Shown: positions 1 through 13,110 of the stretch, piece after piece
Layout: each line of letters opens with the position of its first letter
Position numbering within the stretch: position 1 is the stretch's first letter
Assembly: GCF_040958095.1 (NCBI RefSeq)
Contig: NC_091160.1
Coordinates: 38,071,996 to 38,135,995, forward strand
Origin: Procambarus clarkii
Lineage: Eukaryota > Arthropoda > Malacostraca > Decapoda > Cambaridae
Direction of reading: 5' to 3'
DNA length: 64,000 bases
The notes under the pieces: generated by a model
What the model was told of the DNA's origin: nothing
What the model saw: only the letters and a program-made list of their open reading frames with translations
Database searches by the model: none
Program-made: the position numbers and the translations under genes

Positions 1-843
1 TGCCTGACATATACATTTACCAACTGTATAATCTCTTCCCATTGCAATGTTTAGTCACAGTCAAGTTAAAATTTTCAGCCAACAAATAAAAACAAAATGC
101 AAAAGTGGAAATACAAAAAACATTCTCAAACCTCTCATATTTATTGATCAACAAATCATATGGAGACGTCTCTGTCCTGGCTATTCCAGTCGCAATATAC
201 CATGTAGTATTATTTATGTAATCAATATTTATGAAAGCACTCATGTTCTGAATGGACCCTCTTAAACATTTTACACACTCTTACAAAAACTGGTTAATAA
301 CCAACTATCAGTCTTAAGTGCTTAAAAATATCAGGTACTGAATGACACTACATGGCAGAATAATATTCTGAACCTAGTACTCTAATGTGAGGCAGAACAT
401 CTGGTAATAAGGCTCTGAACTGTAAGAGTTACAGTTTTGATGTGAACCAAAGATAAAGGGGCACAGAGCAGTATAGTCTTATTAAATGAGAAATAAAAGT
501 TTAACATAGTAGTGAGACTAGACCACAAAATCTAGACATGAGAGGCTAAGCATCATATCAAACTTATACACATTGTATCTTAATGCTTCATATTTTACAA
601 GACACTAGACACTGTTCACTGCTCATTAACTGGTCACATTCATGAACTAATAAATAAATAGTCTTTAATCTAAATTTTTGTAATTGAATAAAATAGGCTG
701 GTTCTTTAATTCTACATATATAATATGGTACAATTTTAATTTCTCTCTCCTTGCACCCACTCATTAATGAACAGATCACAAATGTATATTTTGTCTTTTT
801 ATCACAACAGAATGAATTGATTTCATTTGTCCCAATTCTGAAC
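1..843 (-). other. 3' UTR and downstream flank of the LRR gene
   Basis: AT-rich, with no gene, tRNA or clear repeat. On the minus strand an AATAAA hexamer lies at about 138-143, roughly 700 nt after the stop codon of the LRR gene, so most of this stretch may be its 3' UTR. Small open frames here look like chance. Confidence 0.4.
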
Positions 844-943
844 CTAGAGTATCACAAGAGGGAAGAGATTCCTCACTGGTCCCCAAACATCTGAATCTTG
901 ATCCGAGTCGTCTACAAGGTCGTCATCGCTATGGCCGTCATTT
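844..943 (-). CDS. LRR gene coding exon 13 (last)
   Basis: The acceptor TTTTACAG precedes 943. One base completes the split Arg codon from exon 12, then 32 codons run to TAG at 846-844. It encodes the acidic tail NDGHSDDDLVDDSDQDSD and the hydrophobic end RNLFPLVIL. Confidence 0.8.
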
Positions 944-3900
944 CTGTAAAATAATATAGTGTGTATAAACAAAGCAATGAGTGATGAGTACCTCAGGTGT
1001 ACATCTCTCTGCCCCTATACTTGCCTCAGCCCCCATGTACAGAACAACTACCCATGTACTCAATCCTCCAGCTGAACGGCCGAGCGGACAGCACGCTGGA
1101 CTTGTAATCCTGTGGTCCCGGGTTTGATCCCGGGCGCCGGCGAGAAACAATGGGCAGAGTTTCTTTCACCCTATGCCCTTGTTACCTAGCAGTAAAATAG
1201 GTACCTGGGTGTTAGTCAGCTATCACGGGCTGCTTCCTGGGGGTGGAGGCCTGGTCGAGAACCGGGCCGCGGGGACACTAAAGCCCCCGAAATCATCTCA
1301 AGATAACCTCAAGAATCAAGAACAAACTGAGTGTTGATATCTGATTAGCATAAGTACTGTACCACATTATCTGAATATCCTTCCATTCATTTTCTGCTCA
1401 CTCTTCTATTTAACTACAATATGCAGTATAACTTTACATATTACTGCATTGAATTATCTAAATAACAAATTCTGTAATTAATCTCCTATATGATCTCTCT
1501 AATAATAAGCTTTTTGGTTAGTCTGAGTGTAAATAAAGACACAAAATCATATCGCTTAAGTTTCTGAAGCAAAATTAATAAAATGATTCAAATAGCAAAT
1601 ATGAACTATATTTAGTCTTTCTGGGTTTTTGCCCTTCAGCAACTCATCTCGGCTTACACCACTAGACTGTTTAGGAGACAGACATCTGACAAGCCTGCTG
1701 GCGTCAATCTCAGCACACCTATTTGGCACAAATCTAATTGGACCTAAAAAAGGCTTTCGACAGAGTTCCACACAAGAGGTTGTTCTGGAAGCTGGAAAAT
1801 ATTGGAGGGGTGACAGGTAAACTTCTAACATGGATGAAAAATTTTCTGATTGATAGAAAAATAAGGGCAGTAATCAGAGGCAATGTATCGGACTGGAGAA
1901 ACGTCACAAGTGGAGTACCACAGGGTTCAGTTCTTGCACCGGTGATGTTCATTGTCTACATAAATGATCTACCAGATGGTATACAGAATTATATGAACAT
2001 GTTTGCTGATGATGCTAAGATAATAGGAAGGATAAGAAACTTAGATGAGTCATGCCGTCAAGAAGACCTGGACAAAATAAGTATATTGAGCACCACTTGG
2101 CAAATGGAATTTAATGTGAATAAATGCCATGTTACGGAATGTGGAATAGGAGAACATAGACCACCACACAACCTATAAATTATGTGAGAAATCTTTAAAG
2201 AATTCTGATAAAGAATGAGATCTAGGGGTGGTTCTATATAGAAAACTATCGACTGAGGGCCACATAAAGAACGTTGTGCGAGGAGCCTATGTTACGCTTT
2301 CTAATTTCAAAATTGCTTTTAAATACATGGATGGCAAAATACTAAAGAATTTTATTCATGACTTTTGTTAAGCCAAAGCTAGAATATGCAGTGGTTGTGT
2401 GGTGCCGATATCTTAGGAAGCACATCAACTTGAAAAGGTGCATAGACATGCTACTAAGTGGCTCCCAGAACTGAAGGTCAAGAGCTACGAGGAGAGGTTA
2501 GAGGCATTAAATATGCCAAAACTAGAAGACAGAAGAAAAAGAGGTGATATGATCACTACTTATAAAATAGTAACAGGAATTGACAAATTTGATAGGGAAG
2601 ATTTCCTGAGACCTGGAACTTCAAGAACAAGAGGTCATAGATTTAAACTAACTAAACAAAGATGCCAAAGAAATATAAGAAAATTCACTTTCGCAAACAG
2701 AGTGGTAGACAGTTGGAACAAGTTAAGTGAGAAGGTGGTGGAGGCCAAAACCGTCAGTAGTTTCAGAGCGTTATACGATAAAGAGTGCTGGGAAGACGGG
2801 ACACCACGAGCGTAGCTCTCATCCTGTAACCATACTTAGGTAGTTACCAGAGTCAAGCAACATCTTCACCCCCCTCCCTCCTTGCAACTGGAGATCTCAT
2901 CTGGATCACAGATCAACCTACTACTGAAATGAATCACCCAAGTAAAGAAACAATATAAAACTAAATACCATATGAAAATAACTTACCTGGCTCTGCGAGG
3001 TTTATAAACTATCTGAATATCATAGTTCTCCAACTCTGTCTCCTTCAGGAATGCATTTAACTCATCTGTTGAAATGTTCCACCCACCTGAAAAAAAAAAA
3101 TAACAAATAAAAAATTGATAAGAGCGGCATCTCCACTGCAGCAACCAAATGATCTGTGTCACAAAATACAAATTGAGGAGCTGTTGAATATATTAACATT
3201 TTGGAACTGCTTGAGTCAAGATGTAATATGGATTACTGTAATGAATGCAAAATTGATGTTGAGCCACACCCTCATAATAAAAACATATCTTAAGGGAAGC
3301 TGTTATACAGTACTTGTATAACCTTTGAAAATTTGTGATCATGTGTGACAATTTTTAATTACTATTTTTACAAAATCAAAATCTGCCTCTATCAAATGCT
3401 TTAGTTCACAAATGGCTGCAGTTAACAACTTCTTAGTCAAGTTTATAAATTACTTCCCAAAAGCATATATTGTTTTCCCAATGTTTTGTTACTGTTTTGA
3501 CTGCCTTATACAGGTACTTATACTTTAAATCCCTATCTTGGTTAACATTAACACTTTCGCTCGGGGATGACGCAGCATTGCGTCATCCGTTTACTGGCGG
3601 TAATGCCGGGGATGACGCAGCATTGCGTCATCCACTTTAAAAATTCGCCAAAAATCAGGTTTTTTTCCGATTTTTTTGGGACTGGTTTTAAAATGTGCGC
3701 CGATGTCTTCCCATTTTCTTTGTTGAGCCTCGTGGCCCTCAGGCGGCTTGGCACATGCCGTGGGCCCATTGTCTTTGCTCCACTGTTGTGACCAATGTCG
3801 CCTCCCCTCGCATCTCAAACGTGTGAACATTTCGGCTATTTCCCGTGGCTATATTTCTTACTGCGGCTTTAGAAACTATCTACGCTTACTCCACGATGGA

Positions 3901-5458
3901 TAGTAATCATGAACAAGGCCCTTCCAGGAAGAAAATTGCGAAAGAAAGGCTTGAAAAGGGTGGGAATTGGGAGTGTAGCAGGAAGGCCTCTGAGCACTCA
4001 CTCACGGCTAACGCGTGGCCCGTCTTCAACTCGTCGGCGGTTGGAGCGTGACCAGGTTTTTTTTTTTATATGCTAATGTTCCTCTAGAGAATTTTATTAC
4101 GAACCCATTGAGACCAAATTGAAAGACCTAGGACAAAAATTGAGGTGACCAGAGTGAAAATAGTGAAAACATTTTATCACGTTTGCGCGCTCCCGGGTAA
4201 CTCGTTCGCACTTTCTCTGTTTGCTGCGGGTAATTAGCTGGGCTTTTGGAGTTTATATGCATTTAGTGTTGTAGAGAATTTTATTGCGAACACAATGATA
4301 CCAAATTTAATCTCGTAGAAGGAGAATTGAGGTGACAAAGTTGAAGAGAGTATACACTTTTCGAAATTAACGCGCGCTTCCGTGACACGCTGGGGCCCAT
4401 ATCGCCCTGTCGAGGGGTGGCGCGCGGGGTGAGCGAAAGTGTTAAAGTGAACTTATTTTCAATGTTGAGATTTAAGCCATGGGTCAGAAGCTGGAACTAA
4501 TTAGGTAATTCAGCATTCTGTTCCTCCCGGAACACAATCTGAAAATTATTGTATATCAGGGTCCTCAATTATGGCTGGAAGCACAGAGATGAACATAGTG
4601 AAGGAATGGTGATCAACTGTCCAACTCTGCCCTGGATTTGTTGCCAGATCCTCTTGCTCGTCTGGCAAGCATACTAAGCACTATACCACACAGGTGGTAA
4701 CTAGATGAGTACACAGTGCTCCTACCTTGAGGTTACCTTGAGGTGCTTCTGGGGCTTAGTGTCCCCATGGCCCGGTCGTCAACCAGGCCTCCTAGAAGCA
4801 TCCTAAAATGGCTCCTAGAAGCCATTCTAACTACAGTATAGAGTTCAACAGTTCTCTTGCATCACAAATTTAACAGATTTCCTTATTTGCTTAAGATATT
4901 GTTGTAAAACACTATAATAAGAGTTTAATGCTAAAATCAAGATTCCTTGTAAAAAAAAAAAAAAAAAATCCTGATATTCAGAATGTTTTAGTTTTGAATG
5001 TCATATTGCAACCAATATAGAAGCACAGAGTGTTGAGTTGTTAAAATTACAAACCTAAATCCTGGAGCTGTCTCAGTTTTGGGCAATGCTTGACCAACAT
5101 TCTGGCTGACGTTACGGTGAGCTTTGGGGCTCGACTCACATCAAATTCCCTTAATTTCTCCAAACTTTTATTTCGCATTAGTTGGTCCACTCGGTCATCA
5201 CTCATCTGTGAAGAATATAGTAGTTTATTGTTTCATGATCTTTCTCATACCTTGAGGAACCTACAATTTTCTTATATCCCACTGGCTATTTTACTTTTAC
5301 CCCTAACTTTTATACACACACTGGTCTTATTTACTTTTTAGACTCTTTTTATTTTGTGATTCTCTTCTTAATCATGTAAAAAATATTAAAGTACTTCATA
5401 TGCACTCCACACTGGTACAGTACGTACATACAACTGAACGCCAACTCCACCACAACCT

Positions 5459-5498
<40 letters not shown>

Positions 5499-8400
5499 GT
5501 ACCACGTTTACCACATTCAACGTCCAAGAGGCATCAGCCCGAATGAAATAAAGCAAATAGTAAAAAAAAAAAAGCGTTGAATGTAATGAAACGCCGTTTT
5601 CTGGGTGAGACCCGGAAGCTCCCCCGAGCTTATCCAGGCTGATAGGCTAATGTCAGACTTTGGCATCAGTCATGTGTATGGAGTTCTATGGGCCTACCGG
5701 GAACCACGAGCCAGAACCTGGCCTGCTCAGAAGAGGCAAGGGGAGCAATGGCCTATAGAAACCCCCGTGTGATTGGAAACATTCTATGTCTGCCATTAAC
5801 CGGGTCAGGCACCGAGATAGGCAAGCGTCCCAAAACAAACCCCTATTCTGGTGAAAATTGCTACCACAAGCTGAACAAGTGAATAGAACTCCCCTAAAAG
5901 AAACGAGCAAACGATCATGACGTCACACGTCACCGCGCTGCTGTGTGCACAGTTTCTCCTGCCCCGGGAGGGGGAAGGGGGAGCCCCAGACCTACCGCGC
6001 CGGCTATCCACCATCAGTTCTGAGGCTGGATGTCATAAAATGCAAAAAAAAAACGCTGACTGGAGGGAGGGAGGGAGCCACCGGGTCTCACCCAGAAAAT
6101 GGCGTTTCATTACATTCAACGCTGGTTTTCTGGGGGGGAGCCCCTTCGGCTCCCCGGAGCTAACTACTCACAGATGAAACAAGAGGGACGTACCTGGGAG
6201 GTACGCCGCACACTCCCCAACTCAAAGTCGAGACAACTGGCTGCAACCGCCAACCCAAGGCAACACATGCCCGAATGAGCCTGGGAACGACACGAGATAT
6301 CGAGCAGCCAGGCCTCTGTACGAACGCCAAAAGCCCCGTGCCGAATGTCAGCTAGGTCATGCCACCTAGACGGCAGCAAGAGCAGCGAATCTACAAATGC
6401 CATGGGCACGGAATAGAACACAGGCAGGCCAGCCGCAATAACACGGCGGACAACCTGGGCGACCTTCACCCGCGAACAAGGAAGAGCGAAACTGGAGCAA
6501 CCCAAAAAGCGTCCCAGACACAGAAGCCGTGGCGCGCAAATAAAAGGGAAGGGCCACAACTGGACATAAAACACTATGCACCCCCGGCCCGACCAACCAA
6601 GCACCAACAAACCAAGGAGCCCTCCAGAAAGCAGCAGTCTCATTCCGTGCCAGAAAAGAGGGAGATGGCTGCAACCGAACGAACCAATCGCCACGACCAA
6701 AGGAGAAGAAACCCCTGCGCCGGAGGAGAGCAAGAAGCTCAGCGACCCGACCTCGAGAGGCAAATGCCAACAGGAAGAGAGCCTTCAAGAAACAAACCCA
6801 AACCGAAGGGGTTACAACCAACTGAGGAGAAGAAAGAGCATGCTGTCCAGAGACCAGGATGGCTCAGGTGGCGCATGAGCAGGCTGGAGGTGAAACAATG
6901 CACGAGAGAGCTTACGAATGGCGCAGATATAACACCAAGACCGAAAGAAAGCCGAAGCGGCTCCGCCAGTGCCGCACGAAACGAGGAGACAGTATGCGAC
7001 AAGATGACGGCCCTGAACCCCCACCAGACATTAAGGCATCCCAGACACTGCCTTAATCGACTGAGCTACGACAGGGTAAAAGGGTTGAAACCGAAGTTCT
7101 ACTGAACTTACTGGATCCTGTAGCCTCTCCGAGGCACAAACCAGGCTTTTACACAACCCCCCCTGCATCCGAGCTATGTCAATAGGCCATTCTACTTCAG
7201 TAGTTCAGTTCTAAGTTCTAAGTTCAGTAGAACTTCGGTTTCAACCCTTTTAACCCTGTCGTAGCTCAGTCGATTAAGGCAGTGTCTGGGATGCTCCCAG
7301 ACGCAGGTTCGAATCCTCGTCACTGCCCTTGTGGATTTGTTCATTTGATGCATCACGTTAGTGTGATCTCTGTGTGCTGTGACTTGTATTTTTGTCTATA
7401 TCTGATATGAGAATAAGAAAAAGCAGTGGTGCAAGGACTGTACCCTGAGGTACAGAGCTTTTAACTGCACTTGGACTCGATTTTATATGATTGACTGTTA
7501 CTCATTGAGTCCTGTTGACAGAAAACTGAGTATCCAGCGTCCTACTTTACCGGTTATTCCCATTGATCTCATTTTGTGTGTTATCCCTCCATGGTCACAT
7601 TTATCGAAAGCTTTTGCGAAGTCCGTGTATATCACATCAGCCAAAATTAGAAGACAAGAAAAAAGAGGTGATATGATCACTTCATACAAAATAGTAACAG
7701 AATTGATAAAATTGATAGGGAAGATTTCCTGAGACCTGGAACTTCAAGAATAAGAGGTCATAGATTTAAACTAAATAAACAAAGATGCCAAAGAAATATA
7801 AGAAAATTCACTTTCACAAACAGAGTGGTAGATGGTTGGAACAAGTGAGAAAGTGGTGGAGGGCAAAACTGTTAGTAGTTTCAAAGCATTATACAGTATG
7901 ACAAAGAGTGCTGGGAAGACGAGACACCACGAGCGAAGCTCTCAACCTGTAACTACACTTAGGTAATTACCAGTTGACTGACAGTTGAGAGGCTGGACCA
8001 AAGAGCTGAAGCTCAACCTCTGTAAGCACAACCAGGCGAGTACATCCTCTACTGATTGCATACAACATATTTGCAGCATTTGAATTCAATTTAATTACAC
8101 TCCAGCCATTCCATACATAATATTCTCTAGAGGTCCTCTTTTTTTTTCACTATCATATGCTTCTCATAGTCCATAACTGGATTATACACCTTAAACCTTT
8201 CTCTAATGCTTTTGCTATAAGCTGCCTCAATGTAAATATCTGATCCACACAACCTCTTCCACAACCAAGTCATCCTTGTTCATTGCTGATAGCTTTTCCT
8301 ATACTTTACTTATCCATCTCATTTGTTCAAATGACAATTTTGCAACTACATGATCAAGAAAACATCAAATACCATGTGGAGATCAGTGAAATTCCAAGCA

Positions 8401-11400
8401 CATGATACACAAGAAACTTAGATTGCTCACTAAAGAATTACTGAACAACACTATACAGTATACTGTATCAAAATTAACACAAAACATGTTAATGATATGG
8501 GTACCTTTAATATTTTAAGAATACAGAACATACTTACATCACAGAGGCAGTCTATTTCCAATCTTGTTAAACTCCTTGCATTATTGAGAATTATGTCTGT
8601 ATATGGAGCAGGTAAGTGACATTTTATCTTGACAACTTGCAATTTGATAAGGGCTGTTTGTCGGAAATTCCCCACTGCCTGTCAAAAGATAAGATGTGGT
8701 TAAAATACTCATTAACACTGCTTAAAAAGTATATCTATGGTTTTTAAATTTAGCCAAAGGATGAAGTACAGCGGTACTGTACTGGTACATTACAGGTTTC
8801 ATTCTCGACTCACAAACAGGGATCCTGGGTTTGATTCCCGAGTAGTTCAGAAATTGTGGGGGCACATTTCCTTTCATCTAATGCCTCTGCTCACCTAGCA
8901 GTAAATAGGTACCTGGGAATCAGGCAACTGTTGTGGGGTTGCAGCCTAGGAAGGGTCGGTAGTTCAACCTTGGAGGACCTCGATGCAAGCCTACCATATT
9001 TATATATACACAGGCTTCCTGTCCCTGACAAAATTAATTAAATACTGAGGCCATAAATACCTAGTGTTTCTTCCATACTGCCGTTACATAGATTGCACAG
9101 CTATTATCTTACAGTCACAGTATGGTTTCATAAGGGATGATACTGCTCATAGCACTCAACTTATTTCACTTTAATCTTACTAAGATATACTTACTAAGAT
9201 GGGTTGGAAATATGATTTGATCTAGTCAAATGTCTCCTCAAACAGGCAACTCATACATCTTCACTTTCTTTCCCTTACCAAGTCCAATGCAGCACAATGG
9301 TAAGTCACTAAATTTTGAACAACTGCAGTACACGGTTATATTACATACCTCATATGGAGCAGAGCAATCCTCTCCTTCCATGGTGAGATACTTGAGGTTG
9401 GTGCAGGTGTGGAAAACCACTGGAACGTCTAACCCTCGACATTTAACCGTTAAAGCTGTCAGCTGCTGGCCCACAGCTTGCACTGCACCCGACACTGATC
9501 TTGAAGCAACGTTAACCAGGCTCAGGTGCTACAAGAAAAAAGGCTTTTAGAAAACTCTTCTCACAACTAGCATTTAGAATATTTATAAAAAGGTTATTGT
9601 TATTTTGCACTTTCTAACTTAAAAAAGTTTGAACCATGTTTTGAGCATCTCTATACAAAATGTTAGTAGATTATCAGTATTATAATGATACTGATTTTTG
9701 GTCATAGTAGAAATAACATAAGAACATAATGATAAATGAAACTGCAGAAGACCCATTGGCCCATATGAGACAGCATTTACTACCCAAATAAGCATATAAA
9801 CTTGTCATATCATTTCTACAATTATCACAACTGTACTGAATCATGTGAAGTTTCTGGGCCTAAATTCAAGCACAGGGGTAGAGCCTGTGGTAGGTGAGTC
9901 TTCCACACAAAACCCTAGCCACTCCCTGAACTGACGCTGGATGGGAACATGTCAGTATGAATCCCTCGCATCCAAGGAAATGAACAAGGACTGGCTCAAA
10001 ATCACCAGGTGTAAAGAATTACAACCGGGAATTTCACTGAATTCACACGGATCCTGCAGCCTCTCTGAGACACAAATCAGGGTTTTACACAATTCCCCAA
10101 TGCACTCAGGCTCTGCCAACAAGCTGTTTTACCTCTTCGCCCTCACTTCATTACACAGAACAGCTTGTTGGCAGAGCCCGAGTGCATGGAGGAATTGTGT
10201 AAAACCCTGATTTGTGTCTCGGAGAGGCTGCAGGATCCGTGTGAATTCAGTGGAATTCCCAGTTGCAATTCTTTTGACCATGTCGTGGCCTAGTCAACTA
10301 TCACCAGGTGAACCTGAGACACTGTGGTCATCTTGAAAATTGGACAAGGAATATGAGTCCAGAATGAAACAAGGCCCCAGAGTCTCCTGCATAAGAAGTT
10401 AAAAAATGTACACCAACTGAAGGGAATATGTCACTGTGTTAACGACCTTGCCTAACAAGGTGAGACTAACACTGATGAGTATATGAATAGATGGCTGAGC
10501 ATGAACTTGGAATATCCAATGAGGAAGGAAGAATCCAGCACACAAAAGACTCTGGGAAACTAAGTAAGAAAAATTCAGGCATTCCAGGATTAAGCCCACC
10601 TGAGGATCTCCAGACTGTCCCCAGCTACAGGCGTAACTGGAGTCTACCACGCAAGGGCTGACAGGAGGCACCCCCTTCAGCTACAAACTTGGGAACCCAT
10701 TGACACTACCATGGTGTCAAAGACGAAGGGTGAGAGTAGCCACACCAGCACCAGAACCCAATCCTCAGCCAGGAGTGTGAGACGAATGGAACCACAAAAT
10801 GACGAATGGAACCACAAATGGCCTGAAGCCAGAGCCGAAACACCCAATTTAAGTCGACACACTTGGTGAAACAGCAACACACACCAGCTGCCTACAACAC
10901 TCAGTTCACCTTCCTTGCCAGGAAAAAGGAGGGGGGAGAGAGAGAACATGAAGGCAAATAGTAAAGAGACTAACCAAGCAGACTCCTCGAGGGTCCAACA
11001 CAACCCACCTTCAGTCACAATGTGTTACATAGAAATCAGTCATCACAACCCATGGAAGTTGCACAACTTAAGCTAAGCATCTGAGGCAGCAGCTGAAAAT
11101 AACAAGGACAAAAAAGACCTCAGCAGACAGACAACTTAAGAGCCAAATGCAACTGAACCAAGAAAATCTCCCAAGCGGTACAAAAAGTCTCCACCAAACT
11201 GATCCATGTCTTTAGGTTCATAGATTAAATCCCCCAGAAAAACACCAAAGATAAAGGAGACCTCCTACTCCAGGGACTGAGTGCAACTGGAGAGTTAGCA
11301 CTTCACTATGGATAACAATGATTTAACTTTTAGCCAAGAGAAAACTAAGGCCTCTTACTTCAATCAGAAAGTGGCAAAGGAACCAAACTCAAAGGAATGT

Positions 11401-12981
11401 GGATCTTGTCATGAAGCATGGTCACAAACTCGCAGCAGAAACTGAAGCAAGTCAAACTGGAATCTTGCAGAGCAGTGGCAAATTCAAACCCTGAACGTGA
11501 CTTGGAAACTGGGAAGGCTACAAAGGGCAATAAACTCGAACTAAGAAGGAAGGATAACACATGTTCCCAGCTTGGTGGACGAGGCCCTCCAGCTTGGGAA
11601 CAAGACCCCAAAGTGGGTTAATCGGTAGCCAAGGCTCAGACAATTCTAAAGCAAAGTTTCCAGCACTGCCTAGAATATAGATGGCTCTCAAAAAATATAT
11701 ATATATACATATCTTATGAAAAATGGAGGGTCTGCTGCACTAGAATACCAGACTATTTAGAGCAAATATTATTGGGAAAATATTCTACAGTGACGACGAA
11801 TATCCTTTACAACACAAGCACAACATGCTTATCACAACCCTAATCTCATTTGCTCACTACAACACCTACAAAATTGGAGCTTATCATGCCTAACACAAAA
11901 CACAAACCTTGAGGAATTTCAGTTGAGTTAGATGTGATCTGAAGTGTGAGGGGGATTTGTGAAGGTCAGCTAACCTCTCAAGGTCAACCTCACAAAATCT
12001 GTGCGTCAGACTCAAGTCCCGAAGTTCAGGGCACAGTGTTGTGATCACGACCAGTTTTGAGGCAGATACACAGTCTTCTTTCACCCTGGTGGTTAAAGAC
12101 TGCCACTGAATTTGGAGTGTAAAATTGTATATCTATTTACAACACAAACTTTCATTCTAGGTTTGTTTGCACAAACATGCATGGATATGTGTGTGTGTGA
12201 TGCATGTAATTACTTAAGTGTAGATACAGGAGGAGAGCTACGCTCGTGGTGTCCCGTCTACCCAGCACTTTTTGTCATATAACGCTTTGAAACTACTGAT
12301 GGTTTTGGCCTCCACCACTTTCTCACCTAACTTGTTCCAACCGTCTACCACTCTGTGAAAGTGAATTTTCTTATATTTCTTCAGCATCTTTGTTTAGTTG
12401 AAATCTATGACCTCTGGTTCTTGAAGTTCCAGGTCTTATTTAATCTTCCCTATCGATTTTATCAATTCCTGTTACTATTTTGTACGTAGTGATCATATGA
12501 CCTCTTTTTCTTCTGTCTTCTAGTTTTGGCATATTTAATGCCTCTAACCTCTCCTTGTAGCTCTTGCCCTTCAGTTCTGGGAGCCACTTAGTAGCATGTC
12601 TTTGCACCTTTTCCAGTTTGTTGATGTGCTTCTTAAGATATGAGCACCACACAACAGCTGCATATTCTAGCTTTGGCCTAACAAAAGTCGTGAACAATTT
12701 CTTTAGTATTTCGCCATCCATGTACTGTATTTAAAAGCAATTCCGAAGTTAGAAAGCGTGGCATAGGCTCCTCACACAACGTTCTTTATGTGGTCCTCAG
12801 TTGATAGTTTTCTATCTAAAACCACCCCTAGATCTCTTTCTTTATCACAATTCTTTAAGATTTCTCACATAATTTATAGGTTGTGTGGGGTCTATGTTTT
12901 CCTATTCCACATTCCATAATATAGCATTTATTCCTGGCATGGCATATATTATAGCATTTATTCATGGCATGGCATATATTA

Positions 12982-13041
<60 letters not shown>

Positions 13042-13073
13042 TACCTAAGTGTAGTTACAGGATGAGAGCTACG

Positions 13074-13110
<37 letters not shown>

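Noticed and set aside
6164-7105. Overlapping frames of 199 and 248 codons on opposite strands
   Set aside because: GC-rich foldback body with few stops. The frames are antisense to each other, without motifs and not conserved in other copies.
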